Shown here in pieces: positions 7,654 to 16,355 of a stretch of 50,904 bases of DNA (position 1 is its first letter; the number at the start of each line of letters is the position of its first letter). Under the pieces are notes generated by a model. That model saw only the letters and a list, made by a program, of their open reading frames with translations, was not told the DNA's origin and did not search any database. The position numbers and the translations under genes are program-made. Source of the stretch: Planctomycetota bacterium (GTDB lineage Bacteria; Planctomycetota; UBA11346). The stretch lies in the NCBI GenBank assembly GCA_027859175.1, contig JAQIBG010000329.1:1-50904 (forward strand), read 5' to 3'.

Positions 7654-8574
7654 ATGTACCTGCGTGTCTCGCTGTTGGAGGCCTGCAATTTGCGCTGCCG
7701 GTATTGTTTACCGGCTGATGCTAAATTCAGCCCACCAGCCACAACTCCTGACGAACTGCTGCGCCTGACTCGGCTCGTGACCGAAGCCGCCGGCGTTCAT
7801 AAAATCCGCATTACCGGTGGCGAGCCAACGCTGTGCCCTGAGTTGCTTGAGCACGTTTCGCAGGCCGCCGCCTTGGCGCCTATCGTGGGTATGACCTCCA
7901 ACGGCATCCGACTCGCGCCCTTGATCGAGCCGCTGCAGCGCGCCGGCCTTAACCGTCTCAACATCAGTCTCGACGCCCCCGATGAAGCTGGCTTCGAACA
8001 GGTGACCCGGCGCACCGGGCATAGCAAAGTGCTCACGGCCATCCGCGCTGCCATGGCGGCCGGTTTTGATCCGATCAAGCTCAACTGCGTGGCGACCGCA
8101 GATACCCGCTGTGCTGCGATGCTCGATTTGGCCCGACGCGAGGGGGTGCACCTGCGCTTCATCGAACTGATGGCGATTGGTGTCTCGCGCGAGGTCCACG
8201 CCAAGCGCTTCCTGAGCTCTGAGCAAATTCGCGCGCGTCTGTTTTTGGCCGGTGAACAGTTGGCGGTGGCCGCCGATCGCGATGAGCCCACCTCGCGCGT
8301 GTGGACCGTGCACGGCACCGACCCCAGTGACACCACCCTCGGCTTTATCACCACGGTCAGCAATCCCTTCTGCGGCACCTGCGATCGCATCCGCCTGACC
8401 AGCGCCGGGCGCTTGCATACCTGTCTGTTCGATCAAGCCGGTACCGACCTCCTCTCACCCCTGCGCCTAGCCGGTGACGAAGCCGTGCGCGAAGCCGTGC
8501 GCCACGCAGTAGCCGGAAAGGCCCCGCCGGTCGAATTCGTGCGCAGCGCCGCCATGGCCGCGATCGGAGGCTGA
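7654..8574 (+). CDS. moaA: GTP 3',8-cyclase MoaA (molybdenum cofactor synthesis)
   Basis: Radical SAM enzyme that, with MoaC, turns GTP into cyclic pyranopterin monophosphate, the first step of molybdenum cofactor synthesis; cytoplasmic, 306 residues. The N-terminal radical SAM cluster is CNLRCRYC (C11, C15, C18), followed by the ITGGEPTL glycine motif. The second, substrate-binding cluster is CGTCDRIRLT plus a downstream HTC. The protein ends in GG, as MoaA does for activity. It is somewhat shorter than the usual 325-340 residues, with no obvious missing motif. A strong GAGGAAAGG site precedes the ATG. moaD follows after two bases. The location beside napA, a molybdoenzyme, fits a local cofactor supply. 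Confidence 0.95.
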   Translation: MYLRVSLLEACNLRCRYCLPADAKFSPPATTPDELLRLTRLVTEAAGVHKIRITGGEPTLCPELLEHVSQAAALAPIVGMTSNGIRLAPLIEPLQRAGLNRLNISLDAPDEAGFEQVTRRTGHSKVLTAIRAAMAAGFDPIKLNCVATADTRCAAMLDLARREGVHLRFIELMAIGVSREVHAKRFLSSEQIRARLFLAGEQLAVAADRDEPTSRVWTVHGTDPSDTTLGFITTVSNPFCGTCDRIRLTSAGRLHTCLFDQAGTDLLSPLRLAGDEAVREAVRHAVAGKAPPVEFVRSAAMAAIGG

Positions 8575-8576
8575 GC

Positions 8577-8828
8577 ATGGCCCAGGTTCAGGTCCGTTTC
8601 TTCGCCGTCGCCCGCGACCGCCTCAACGGCATCGATAACGACAGCTTCACCTTGCCCGATGCCAGCAGCGAAACCGCGATCAAAATCGCCATCGCCGAAC
8701 GCTACCCCGCCATCGAGCAACTGCTTAAATTCAGCCGCCTCGCCCACAACCACGCCTTCATCCGCGGCGCGGTGGAACTCAGCGACGGCGACGAATTGGC
8801 TGTGATCCCACCAGTCTCCGGCGGCTAG
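8577..8828 (+). CDS. moaD: Molybdopterin synthase small subunit MoaD
   Basis: Ubiquitin-like sulfur carrier, 83 residues. Its C-terminal glycine is thiocarboxylated and donates sulfur to the pterin in the MoaD-MoaE synthase. The beta-grasp pattern is visible (VQVRFFAVARDRL at the start, DELAVIPPVSGG at the end), and it ends in the required GG. It starts two bases after moaA. moaE and moaC are not in the window, so they must lie elsewhere. Confidence 0.92.
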   Translation: MAQVQVRFFAVARDRLNGIDNDSFTLPDASSETAIKIAIAERYPAIEQLLKFSRLAHNHAFIRGAVELSDGDELAVIPPVSGG

Positions 8829-9463
8829 GCTTCGCCAGCTTCGCCGGTGCGCGCATCTGCCACCACACGAGGCCATGCTGTACGGCGTGCTCGCCACGCG
8901 GAGCTATCCCTGCTCGCTCCCAAGCCTCCCAAGCGACGGAGCCGCGCCTGGGAGTGTCGCTGCCCCCGGCGACACAGGTGCGATGCAGAGACAATCGTCA
9001 TCAGTGTGATGCCAAAACGCGGAACCATTCTCGACCTCAAGCCGCCGGAGAGGTCAGAACGCGCCGAGGTTTTAGTTTCCACCCCAGCAGGGCCAGGTGC
9101 AAAGCACCGAGGTGGATCGATTGCTGGAATTATCTCCCGGCGGCGGGTGATCGACCCATGGCTGTTGGAATTGGGGTTCAATCGGGTAGCGTTGTGGGTG
9201 TGAAAAGTGTGCGTCCTATGCCGTTTCTGTTTCCCGGCGCAGTAGCCGACGGGATGCGAGGTCATTTGGGGGAGCCAGCCCTGTTCATGTGCTGTGACCC
9301 CGTGTGATGAGCGGGATGATGAATGGGTGGTGAGCACCATTCTGAGGAAGATGGATAATCCGTCTGTGGCTTGTTGGTAATCAGTGGAGCGATGGGTTGA
9401 GATAGATAGCTTTGTGGGCATGATTCGTGTGGCCCAAGGTTTGTCACCGTCACAGTCGCGCTG
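8829..9463. other. Intergenic region, no supported gene
   Basis: About 635 bases after moaD with no convincing frame. The longest, on the minus strand over 8825-9421, is rich in serine, arginine and threonine, shows no domain, and its end overlaps moaD. Composition becomes less GC-rich to the right (from about 9180) than in the flanking respiratory genes. The stretch may be a decayed or acquired segment together with the next 1.2 kb. Confidence 0.5.
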
Positions 9464-9685
9464 GTGAGCGCTCAGTTATTGGCGACCTGGATTCTCTGGA
9501 GAACATGGTTCTTCACCGCGTCGCCGAAAGAATACTTGGCTGTGCTGAAGGCTCATCCGTTTGCAGAGGGCGCGTGGATAGCGTGGATCATGGTGGCTTA
9601 TGCTCTGCTGGGCACTGCCTCAATAATCATGTGTATGCTGGTTGCTTGGAGGTCGTTGCCCTTCAGTGAGAAGGCGAGGCCGTGA
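9464..9685 (+). CDS. Small predicted membrane protein, unknown
   Basis: A 73-residue product from a GTG start with no good ribosome site. One clear hydrophobic segment (about 38-62, WIAWIMVAYALLGTASIIMC) follows a tryptophan-rich, partly hydrophobic first third; the tail is basic. I do not recognise a family. The main support is that the stop overlaps the start of the next small gene by 4 bp (GTGA), as in coupled genes. It may be a remnant rather than a working gene. Confidence 0.4.
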   Translation: MSAQLLATWILWRTWFFTASPKEYLAVLKAHPFAEGAWIAWIMVAYALLGTASIIMCMLVAWRSLPFSEKARP

Positions 9686-9954
9686 AGCGAAACATCATCT
9701 TTGCTGCTGCGCTTGTCGCTATTTTGGCGACCGCCATTTCGCTGGGCGTGCTCACGCTGCCATTGGCGGAAAGGGTAGAGTATGTCGACCTGGGTGCCGG
9801 GGCGTCTGTGGAGCAGTGGGAGTGTATGGACCTGATCTATCGTCAAGACTTTGGCCAAGATGATCAACTCGCGTGGGTGGTCGAGGATGGGCTGGTTGTC
9901 AGCCCGTTCTCGCTCTATCCGGTTTGCGTGCAAACGCAGAACCTGTTGGATTGA
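9682..9954 (+). CDS. Small secreted or membrane-anchored protein, possibly a truncated ectodomain protein
   Basis: A 90-residue product with a good N-terminal signal or anchor: MKRN followed by a hydrophobic stretch to about residue 28. The rest is an acidic extracytoplasmic segment (ECMDLIYRQDFGQDDQLAWVVED...). The GTG start overlaps the previous stop by 4 bp. The phrase DFGQDDQLAWVVEDG resembles the opening strand of secreted jelly-roll domains, and reading on in another phase after about 9920 gives more strand-like sequence (GLNFWRGADVVVS) before a stop. A frameshifted, decayed longer gene is therefore possible. No family is recognised. Confidence 0.45.
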   Translation: MKRNIIFAAALVAILATAISLGVLTLPLAERVEYVDLGAGASVEQWECMDLIYRQDFGQDDQLAWVVEDGLVVSPFSLYPVCVQTQNLLD

Positions 9955-10474
9955 ACTTTTGGCGAGGAGCGGACGTTGTCGTTTCCTGTTATGGCTTCGT
10001 GTAGGTCGCGGAACATGTATCGATCTCCGGCCCCCCAGCGGTCGGTCGAATGGCAGCCGGCAGGGTGTGTGGGAATGGTTGATCCCCTGGTTTCATCAGT
10101 CGCCACAAGAAGGTCTCGCAAGCGGGCGGCTGCCGCGAGCCTGGATATGGTTGAGGCTGGCGGGTTGACGAATTTATACAGTAAACCGTGCATCACGGGG
10201 AGTGGCGCTGCAGCTGGATGTAGTGGCGCGGGTGCCTGGTTGTTGCTGTCTGGTCCGGTAGGGCCGTCGCTGACAGCTTGGCAGCGTGCGGGTGCGCCGG
10301 TCGACGCAGCGTGCGCGATGACGTTCAGTCGGTGATTGCCCAGGACGGGACCCAGGGTGGTTGTTTTTTTGGGGCATGGCAAACTGTTAGGTTTCACCGC
10401 GGCAAGGAGCGTTCCTTTGCCTCTCCAAACAACTCAGCGAGGGGTGTTGCTTCGGTAAGGGCTATTGGAATACA
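9955..10474. other. Intergenic region, no supported gene
   Basis: About 520 bases between the small gene and the MITE-like element. Frames are broken by stops in all phases or are of low-complexity, unprotein-like composition, and there is no ribosome site. It may hold the decayed remainder of the gene at 9682. A G/T-rich run lies around 10355-10377. I see no RNA gene. Confidence 0.5.
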
Positions 10475-10634
10475 CTAGCAGGCTGTTGAAATACGGCCTG
10501 CGGGGGGTTGAAAGGGGGGTCGCAGGCCCTCCTGGGTAAAGAGCCGCCTCACGAAAACCTTGGAAGATGACGACTGCAGGTCGCCCAAGGTTTTCTTGAG
10601 GCTAGCAGGCTGCTGACTTTCAGCAGCCTGCTAG
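10475..10634. mobile_element. 160-bp palindromic MITE-like element
   Basis: The ends are 17-bp terminal inverted repeats with one mismatch: CTAGCAGGCTGTTGAAA at 10475-10491, and the reverse complement of CTAGCAGGCTGCTGAAA at 10618-10634. The CTAG at each tip could be a target duplication. Inside are three hairpins: 10495-10502 with 10521-10528 (8 bp), 10547-10563 with 10585-10601 (17 positions, two mismatched), and 10602-10616 with 10620-10634 (15 bp, perfect). No gene fits inside, so it would be mobilised by a transposase elsewhere. The right end overlaps the last codon of the xylosidase gene and supplies its TAG stop. Confidence 0.65.
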
Positions 10635-12169
10635 GTGGCTTCGTGCGGGGTATATTCACACCAGGCAAAACGGGCCTGGTTGCTGCTCGTGGCGCCATTG
10701 GCGCTGGCGTAGAGTCCGAAGTACACGCCGGTGAAACCGCCGGCCAGTTCGGTGGCGTGGTGGCTTGTCTCGGCCACGCCGAGTTCGTGCATAGCGCTGG
10801 TGGTGGTGTCGCCGTAGCTGAATCGGTACAGGTGCTTGTCGGCATCGATGCGTAGGCGAATCGGCCCCTCGGGCAAGCGCTCGCGGGCTGTTTCGGTGAC
10901 CAAAGAGCCGACGTGGCGTCGCAGAATCAGGTCGCGGCCGGTGGTGCTACGAACAATCACCATCACGGTGTGATAATTTTCATTCATCAGCACGCTGAGG
11001 CCGGCTTGCTCGTCTTCCTCAGGATCAAAGTTGATTTCGGTTTCGATGATGCATGCGAAGTGCTGCTGGCGTCGACCGACCCAGGCGACTTGGTCGATGC
11101 TGGCCAATGTTGCCGGGAGACAGCGTAGGCTGAGGGCGCCAGAGGGAGTCGACAAAGACCAGCTGTGCGCGGCTGGATTGCGGCGGAAATTCCAGTCCAG
11201 GCCCAGGCTTGGTTGCGCGAAGTCGTCATGCTGTTTGCGGTCGGCGGCGACTGTGCGGTGGCGTGGCCCTGCACGTTCGACCTGCATGCTGGTGGTGATG
11301 ACCTGGCCCTGGTTGACGACCGGCCAGTCGTCGACCCATTCAACCGGCGCAATAAAGGTTTCACGGCCGAGATGGTGCATGAACGGATACTGGCTGGGCC
11401 GAACGCCCAGGAACACAATCCACCATTGTCCGTGGGCATCTTCAATGAGATCGCCGTGCCCAGTGGACTGAATGTCCGGCGAGCCTTTGGCGGCATGGGT
11501 CAGGATGGGGTTGTGCGGACACGATTCAAACGGCCCGTAGGGGCTGCGGCTACGGCCAATGGTGATCATGTGGGTGTATTCGGTGCCGCCCTCTGCGGCT
11601 ATGATGTAGTACCAGTCGCCGATGTGGTAGAGGTGGGGCGCTTCCAGTGCGCAGCCACCTGTGCCGGTCCAGATGCGACGGGCCGTGGGGTGGGTGAGCG
11701 TGCCGGTGGCGATGTCGATTTCGTTTTGAAACAGGCCGCTACCGGTGTGGCCTTCGCAGGCGTTTGACGTGAAATACACCGTGCCGTCGTCATCAAATAG
11801 CAGCGACGGGTCGATTCCGGCTTGGTCAACAAGGATGGGGTCAGACCACGGGCCGGCTGGGTTGTCGGCGTGAACGAAGAAATTTTTGATACCCGAGGTG
11901 TCGGTCGTCACCATGTAGAACCGGCCTTGGTGGTGGCGAATGGTGGGCGCGTAGATGCCCTTCGAGCTCGGCGCGCCGATCAGGTTGAGCTGTTCGGGCC
12001 GCGTCAGGCAGTGACCGATCAGGTGCCACTGGATCAGGTCGGTGCTGTGGAAGACTGGGACACCAGGGAAGAACTCGAAGCTGCTGGTGACGAGGTAGTA
12101 GTCGTCGCCGACACGGCACATGCTGGGGTCGGGGTGGAAGCCGGGAATGATCGGATTGGGGTAGTGCAT
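10631..12169 (-). CDS. Glycoside hydrolase family 43, beta-xylosidase-type
   Basis: Probably removes xylose (or arabinose) from the non-reducing end of xylo-oligosaccharides. It has 512 residues and no signal peptide, so it is cytoplasmic. The N-terminal five-bladed propeller starts NPIIPGFHPDPS with the catalytic base D14; D120 (GIDPSLL) is the pKa-tuning acid and E176 (ALEAPHLY) the proton donor. The C-terminal third (about 320-512) is the beta-sandwich seen in XynB-like enzymes, and the overall length fits that subgroup. The stop codon TAG lies in the terminal repeat of the element at 10475-10634, so the last few residues may have been changed by its insertion. The LacI-type regulator and large hydrolase nearby suggest a sugar-use locus. 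Confidence 0.88.
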   Translation of the reverse strand: MHYPNPIIPGFHPDPSMCRVGDDYYLVTSSFEFFPGVPVFHSTDLIQWHLIGHCLTRPEQLNLIGAPSSKGIYAPTIRHHQGRFYMVTTDTSGIKNFFVHADNPAGPWSDPILVDQAGIDPSLLFDDDGTVYFTSNACEGHTGSGLFQNEIDIATGTLTHPTARRIWTGTGGCALEAPHLYHIGDWYYIIAAEGGTEYTHMITIGRSRSPYGPFESCPHNPILTHAAKGSPDIQSTGHGDLIEDAHGQWWIVFLGVRPSQYPFMHHLGRETFIAPVEWVDDWPVVNQGQVITTSMQVERAGPRHRTVAADRKQHDDFAQPSLGLDWNFRRNPAAHSWSLSTPSGALSLRCLPATLASIDQVAWVGRRQQHFACIIETEINFDPEEDEQAGLSVLMNENYHTVMVIVRSTTGRDLILRRHVGSLVTETARERLPEGPIRLRIDADKHLYRFSYGDTTTSAMHELGVAETSHHATELAGGFTGVYFGLYASANGATSSNQARFAWCEYTPHEAT

Positions 12170-12282
12170 GGTTTCCCTGTCTGACCCCTTCGGGGGAGAC
12201 GTCTTCGGCGCGTGCGTGGTCGATGTGCTTGATGAATCGACGACGGTACCCGGGGCAGTGCGTTTTGCGCTTTGGCGCCGTG

Positions 12283-12564
12283 TTAGTCGGTTTCGGGGGC
12301 GCGCGGGAAGATCTTGCCCAGGCCGGTGGCGATGACGTTTACCGCCAGCACTGTCAGTATAACGACAAGGATGAAGTAGAGCGCGTAGGGCGGGTATGAC
12401 GGCGCTTCGCTATCGGTGAGGCGGGCCTGGAATGCCTCGTAGGACAAGCCGCGCAGTTGGGCGTGTTCAGTGAAGCGCCAATTCCAGAACAGGTACGACA
12501 TGGGGAGCGCCACCACCAGGGCGGCGAGCGCCCACCGGGTCAGAGTCTGGATCAGGTTCTTCAT
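12283..12564 (-). CDS. Small two-helix membrane protein, unknown
   Basis: A 93-residue protein starting MKNLIQTLTRW, with two hydrophobic segments (about 10-28 and 60-82) and a short polar loop between them (FTEHAQLRGLSYEAFQARL). The C-terminus is short and acidic. I do not recognise the family. It lies between the xylosidase gene (113 bases downstream) and the divergent LacI-type regulator, so it may share an operon with the xylosidase. The start is the first ATG; no strong ribosome site is visible. Confidence 0.65.
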   Translation of the reverse strand: MKNLIQTLTRWALAALVVALPMSYLFWNWRFTEHAQLRGLSYEAFQARLTDSEAPSYPPYALYFILVVILTVLAVNVIATGLGKIFPRAPETD

Positions 12565-12693
12565 GTGGGGTCTCCGCGGGCGGAGTGTCCGTGGCTACCG
12601 GGGCAACGCAAGTTGTGGAACGGTGGGCTAGGTACCCGGTCTGGTGGGCGTAATCGTGGGCTGCGGTCAACGCCTGGGGCTTGGTGCCGTATC

Positions 12694-12713
12694 TTGTCAT
12701 AGCGCTATGACAA
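12694..12713 (+). promoter_or_regulatory. Perfect 20-bp operator palindrome over the lacI-type start codon
   Basis: TTGTCATAGCGCTATGACAA is an exact inverted repeat. Its centre is GCGC, and the central CpG fits LacI-family operators. The ATG of the regulator gene (12707) lies inside the right arm, so the bound protein would block its own transcription or initiation. Autorepression is inference from position. I saw no second copy in front of the xylosidase gene. Confidence 0.7.
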
Positions 12714-13762
12714 AATCTCGAACAGCAACCCAATCGCAGCCTGAAGCAGGCTCCAAGGCATCGGCCCGCGCAGTGGCCGAACACACCGGCCTGAGTCTGC
12801 CCACCGTGTGGCAGATTCTCTCTGGCCGCGATGCGCGCTACGCCGAGGCCACCAAGCAGCGCGTTCTGGCGGCGGCGGCGGAACTTGGTTTCCGGCCCAA
12901 TCAGGCGGCCAAGTCACTGAGTGAAGGCCGCTTCGGTGCCGTGGCGCTGCTCATGGGCACCCTCGGCTATCGCAGTGAAGTGCCGGCTGGCATGCTGGGG
13001 GGGATTCAAGACGCGCTCGATAAGGATGATCGTCATTTGGTGTTCTCGCGCATTGATGATGAGCGGATTCGGGCCGGTACGCGCTTGCCGAAGATCCTGC
13101 GCCAGCAGCTCTGCGATGGCATTTTGGTCAACTTTACCATGCACGTTCCTGGCGGTCTTGAGCCCTTGCTCAAGCGCCTCGGCATCCCGGCCGTGTGGCT
13201 CAACTGCAAGCGCGCGCGCAATGCGGTGCATCCCGATGACTACGCTGCTGGTGCCAGTGCTGCCGACGCGCTGCTGGCCCAGGGGCATCGCCATGTGGTG
13301 GTGGCAACGAGTCATGAAACGCCGCACTATAGTTGGCATGATCGTCGTGACGGGGCCTGCGAAGCGCTGCGTGCTGGTTCGGCTCGGGTTACGGTCATTG
13401 ACCATCAAGACGGGCATCGTGCCTGGTGTGCGCGCCTGCATGAATTGCTGCGTTCGGACCAACGGCCGACCGCAATTATCGGCTACCGCCCGATTGCCGT
13501 TCTGCCGGCGCTATCGCTTGCAGCAGAATTGGGCTTATCGGTGCCAGACGATCTCAGTCTGGTCACCTTTGATGACCAAGCGCCGACCGGCTATGACCGG
13601 CTCATCAGCTGCCTGCCGATCCCGGCTGCCGCCGAAGGGCGTGCTGCTGTTGCTATGCTTGATCGTTGTATTGCCACGCCAGGACATCGTTGCGCGCGCG
13701 TGGCGGTGCCCTTCGGACCCATAGTTGGCGACACCATCGCCCCGCCAAGGAGTCAGTCATGA
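12707..13762 (+). CDS. LacI-family transcriptional regulator
   Basis: Sugar-responsive DNA-binding protein of 351 residues. After an 18-residue polar leader comes the LacI helix-turn-helix (ARAVAEHTGLSLPTVWQIL) and hinge helix (FRPNQAAKSLSEG), then a periplasmic-binding-protein-like effector domain to the end. I chose the ATG at 12707 because the residues upstream of it in frame are unrelated to the family and the operator palindrome covers this ATG. The stop overlaps the start of the next gene by 4 bp (ATGA), so the regulator and the large hydrolase are translationally coupled. It probably controls that hydrolase and itself. Control of the divergent small membrane protein and xylosidase is plausible. 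Confidence 0.92.
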   Translation: MTKSRTATQSQPEAGSKASARAVAEHTGLSLPTVWQILSGRDARYAEATKQRVLAAAAELGFRPNQAAKSLSEGRFGAVALLMGTLGYRSEVPAGMLGGIQDALDKDDRHLVFSRIDDERIRAGTRLPKILRQQLCDGILVNFTMHVPGGLEPLLKRLGIPAVWLNCKRARNAVHPDDYAAGASAADALLAQGHRHVVVATSHETPHYSWHDRRDGACEALRAGSARVTVIDHQDGHRAWCARLHELLRSDQRPTAIIGYRPIAVLPALSLAAELGLSVPDDLSLVTFDDQAPTGYDRLISCLPIPAAAEGRAAVAMLDRCIATPGHRCARVAVPFGPIVGDTIAPPRSQS

Positions 13763-16302
13763 TTCGCTACCTTCTGTTGACCTACTTGCTCGCCGGCCTT
13801 GGCGCTGCGGAGACCATCTACAGCTCTGATTTCGAGAGGGATGCTGCTGACCAAGCTCCACTGGAAGTTCGTGATGAGAGCGGCTGGGCTGGCGGCAAGG
13901 CCACCCTTATCGTGCGTGACAGTGGAGACCCGGAACGCGGCAAGGTGCTGGAGGCGCAGGTTGAGGCCTTCGCGCAAATCTGCTGGCCGCTCAAGGATCT
14001 GGATCCGACTAAGACCTATCGCGTGTCGGCGCTGATAACCGCACGCGGTATCCAGAAAATAAAACTTGGCCTGCGTCAGGGTCCGCCGCCCTATCACATG
14101 ACCGGCGCCAAGTCGGCCCAGGTTTTCGAGTCGCCGCGGCGTATCAGTTTTGTGGTCCGAAACCCCAAACCTCACAAATCAGTGCGGGCGCAAATTACTA
14201 TGGACGGGCACACCACCTTGACCATTGACGACGTTCTGATTGAACGGCTCGACGAGAACGAGGCGGCCGAAGAATATGGCGCCGAAATGCTGCCTGACCC
14301 GGTGTGGCCACGGGGCAACCAGCTCGCCAATAGCAGTTTTGAAGCGGGGACCGATGGTTGGCATCGGCGCGGGCAGCATGAGGTGGTGCGAGTTGACGAT
14401 GCGCCGCATGGTCGGCACGTGTTGCGGATTGAAAAGAGCCTGATCTCGAGCCCCTGGATCGATTTGCCGCTGCGTTCACAAACGCTACTGCGGGTGCGTG
14501 CGCGCGCCGTGACCGGCACCGCGAAGCTGACCTTTGGCTTTGGCGATTACGTTAACTTCCGCGGCGGCACCGACGGCAAGCGCACCACTATGCATCTCAA
14601 GGCCGAAGATGGTTGGACCACCGGCACTCTGTTGTGGACGCCCAAAACGCCTGATGAACAAGTAGCCCCGACCAAGCCATTTATCGCTGAGCTCAACGCC
14701 GGAGGCGGCGTGGTAGAGGTAGACGCGGTTGAGGTGCGCTTCCTTGCTGCCGAAGGCGAGCCGGAAGAGCAAGGCTATGCGCCGCGCAGTGCACACGAAT
14801 TCGCCGTGCACACGGATGCGCCCTTTGGGGTTGCGCGTGTTGACGATCAGATCACGGCACGTGTGCTCAGCGCCTCGCCCGAAGACAGCGGAACGCTTTA
14901 CGTTCTCGATGAAACGGGTGCGATTCACGCAGCCCATCCCTTCACCGCAAGTAATGGTGAGGCCAGCATTGATCTCGGCGCACTTCCGCTTGGTGCGTGG
15001 CGACTGACCACCGCGGAGCATGGTGATGCCGCTCACGCTGGCATTGATGTGCCGGCGGTGATTCACGGTGAGACCTTCTGCTCGGTGGTGCCAACGATGC
15101 CAGAGGTGCCCTTGGAGCGCTGGCCCTTTGGTTCGCATATTCGCCCCGTGCCTGAATTGATCGAGGCCTGCTGGCGCCTGGGCTGGCGTTGGAATCGGCT
15201 TCATGACACCTGGCCGCTGGCCAAGTGGGCTGTGGTCGAACGCGACGGTCGCGAAAGCTGGAACTTCGATCCTAAATTATTCGAGCGTCAGCGCGCAAGT
15301 GGTCATGCCTTGATGGCCAACATAGATGGCATCCCGGCCTGGGCGCCGCGCAGTGGTGGCACTGGCCCTGAGCGCAGTGGCAAGGCTACCCACGGTCTCG
15401 CGGATATGGATGACGACACTGCGCGTGAGCTGCAACGCTACTGTGAGCGCCTCGTGCGCACGGGCGGCGACTTGTTTGATGAGTATGAAATTACCAATGA
15501 ACCCAACCTGTCAGGCATGAAGCCTGAGCATTATAATAAGATCCTGGCGGCAGCAGCTGCCGGCCTGCGCGCAGCCGATCCCAAGGTCAAGATCGTTGGC
15601 TTGGGTGGTGTGGTGGCGCAGGACAGTAGCTGGTTCTACGAGTGCATCCGCCTCGGAGCGGGTGCGCATTGCGATGCGGTCAGCTTTCACGGTTACGGCT
15701 TCACGCCCAACGGTCAGCAGAACGGACCCGAGCCGATGATTCGTATTGTGGCCAAGGCGCGTGAGGCCCTCGCTGCTAGCGGTTACCCCAATCATCGCGT
15801 CTACGATACCGAATCGGGGTTCATCGTCCGCAGCGCGCACACCAAGCACAATGCTCCGCTCGGCCGTGCCGATAGTGCGCATGTTGCTGCAACGCTCCCG
15901 AAGGCGGTGGCCGGCGTGATCGCTGGTGGCCTCGACCGCTGGTATTATTACGCCGCCTTCCTGCAGCGGCATGCCGGCGAGGGCGCAGCCTATGCCGTCT
16001 GCGAGCCCGATGATGTAATCAAGCCGGCCCATCAGCCGATGGCCGTTGCGATCGCGCAATTGGTTGGCCGCACCTATCTCGGGCGCGTGACGCGCGAAGA
16101 CGAGGTGGTGCACCTGCGCTTCAGCGGCGACGGTGCCGACGAAGTTCACATGCTGTGGCACAATGCCGGCGAACGTGCCATCCCTATGCCTGCCGGCACC
16201 ACCAGCGTCACCGCCTATCACGGTCGCCCGCTGCCCGTCGGCGACACGCTCACACTCGCCAAGGAGCCGGTGTATCTGCGCGTTGCCATCGAGAACGACT
16301 GA
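13759..16302 (+). CDS. Secreted multidomain glycoside hydrolase, clan-A-like (GH39/GH5-type barrel)
   Basis: A large exported carbohydrate-active enzyme, 847 residues. The signal peptide is MIRYLLLTYLLAGLGAA. Two beta-sandwich, carbohydrate-binding-like modules follow (about 20-170 and 190-360), then a linker domain, and a TIM barrel from about 460 to 790. The barrel has the two glutamates of retaining clan-A enzymes: E581 in EITNEPN as acid/base and E685 in YDTESGF as nucleophile. A small beta domain closes the protein. The exact GH family and substrate cannot be fixed by eye; GH39 or a relative is my best guess. AAGGAG at 13747-13752 supports the start, which overlaps the LacI-type gene by 4 bp. 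Confidence 0.8.
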   Translation: MIRYLLLTYLLAGLGAAETIYSSDFERDAADQAPLEVRDESGWAGGKATLIVRDSGDPERGKVLEAQVEAFAQICWPLKDLDPTKTYRVSALITARGIQKIKLGLRQGPPPYHMTGAKSAQVFESPRRISFVVRNPKPHKSVRAQITMDGHTTLTIDDVLIERLDENEAAEEYGAEMLPDPVWPRGNQLANSSFEAGTDGWHRRGQHEVVRVDDAPHGRHVLRIEKSLISSPWIDLPLRSQTLLRVRARAVTGTAKLTFGFGDYVNFRGGTDGKRTTMHLKAEDGWTTGTLLWTPKTPDEQVAPTKPFIAELNAGGGVVEVDAVEVRFLAAEGEPEEQGYAPRSAHEFAVHTDAPFGVARVDDQITARVLSASPEDSGTLYVLDETGAIHAAHPFTASNGEASIDLGALPLGAWRLTTAEHGDAAHAGIDVPAVIHGETFCSVVPTMPEVPLERWPFGSHIRPVPELIEACWRLGWRWNRLHDTWPLAKWAVVERDGRESWNFDPKLFERQRASGHALMANIDGIPAWAPRSGGTGPERSGKATHGLADMDDDTARELQRYCERLVRTGGDLFDEYEITNEPNLSGMKPEHYNKILAAAAAGLRAADPKVKIVGLGGVVAQDSSWFYECIRLGAGAHCDAVSFHGYGFTPNGQQNGPEPMIRIVAKAREALAASGYPNHRVYDTESGFIVRSAHTKHNAPLGRADSAHVAATLPKAVAGVIAGGLDRWYYYAAFLQRHAGEGAAYAVCEPDDVIKPAHQPMAVAIAQLVGRTYLGRVTREDEVVHLRFSGDGADEVHMLWHNAGERAIPMPAGTTSVTAYHGRPLPVGDTLTLAKEPVYLRVAIEND

Positions 16303-16355
16303 GATCGGATGGCCGCAGCGTGCTGGTAATCAGTCGCCTACGGCCATCGCCGATC
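16303..16355. terminator. Inverted repeat between convergent genes, possible bidirectional terminator
   Basis: GATCGG-ATGGCCG (16303-16315) pairs with CGGCCAT-CG-CCGATC (16341-16355), with a two-base bulge and a 25-base loop. It begins directly after the hydrolase stop and its right arm lies in the last codons of the convergent flavoprotein gene. No T-runs are present, so termination is only suggested. Confidence 0.3.

Noticed and set aside
8825-9421. 198-residue minus-strand frame after moaD
   Set aside because: Its end overlaps the moaD stop region, it is low in hydrophobic core residues, and it has no ribosome site or domain.
9915-10397. 160-residue minus-strand frame in the gene-poor interval
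   Set aside because: Composition is not protein-like and it overlaps the small coupled genes; no domain seen.
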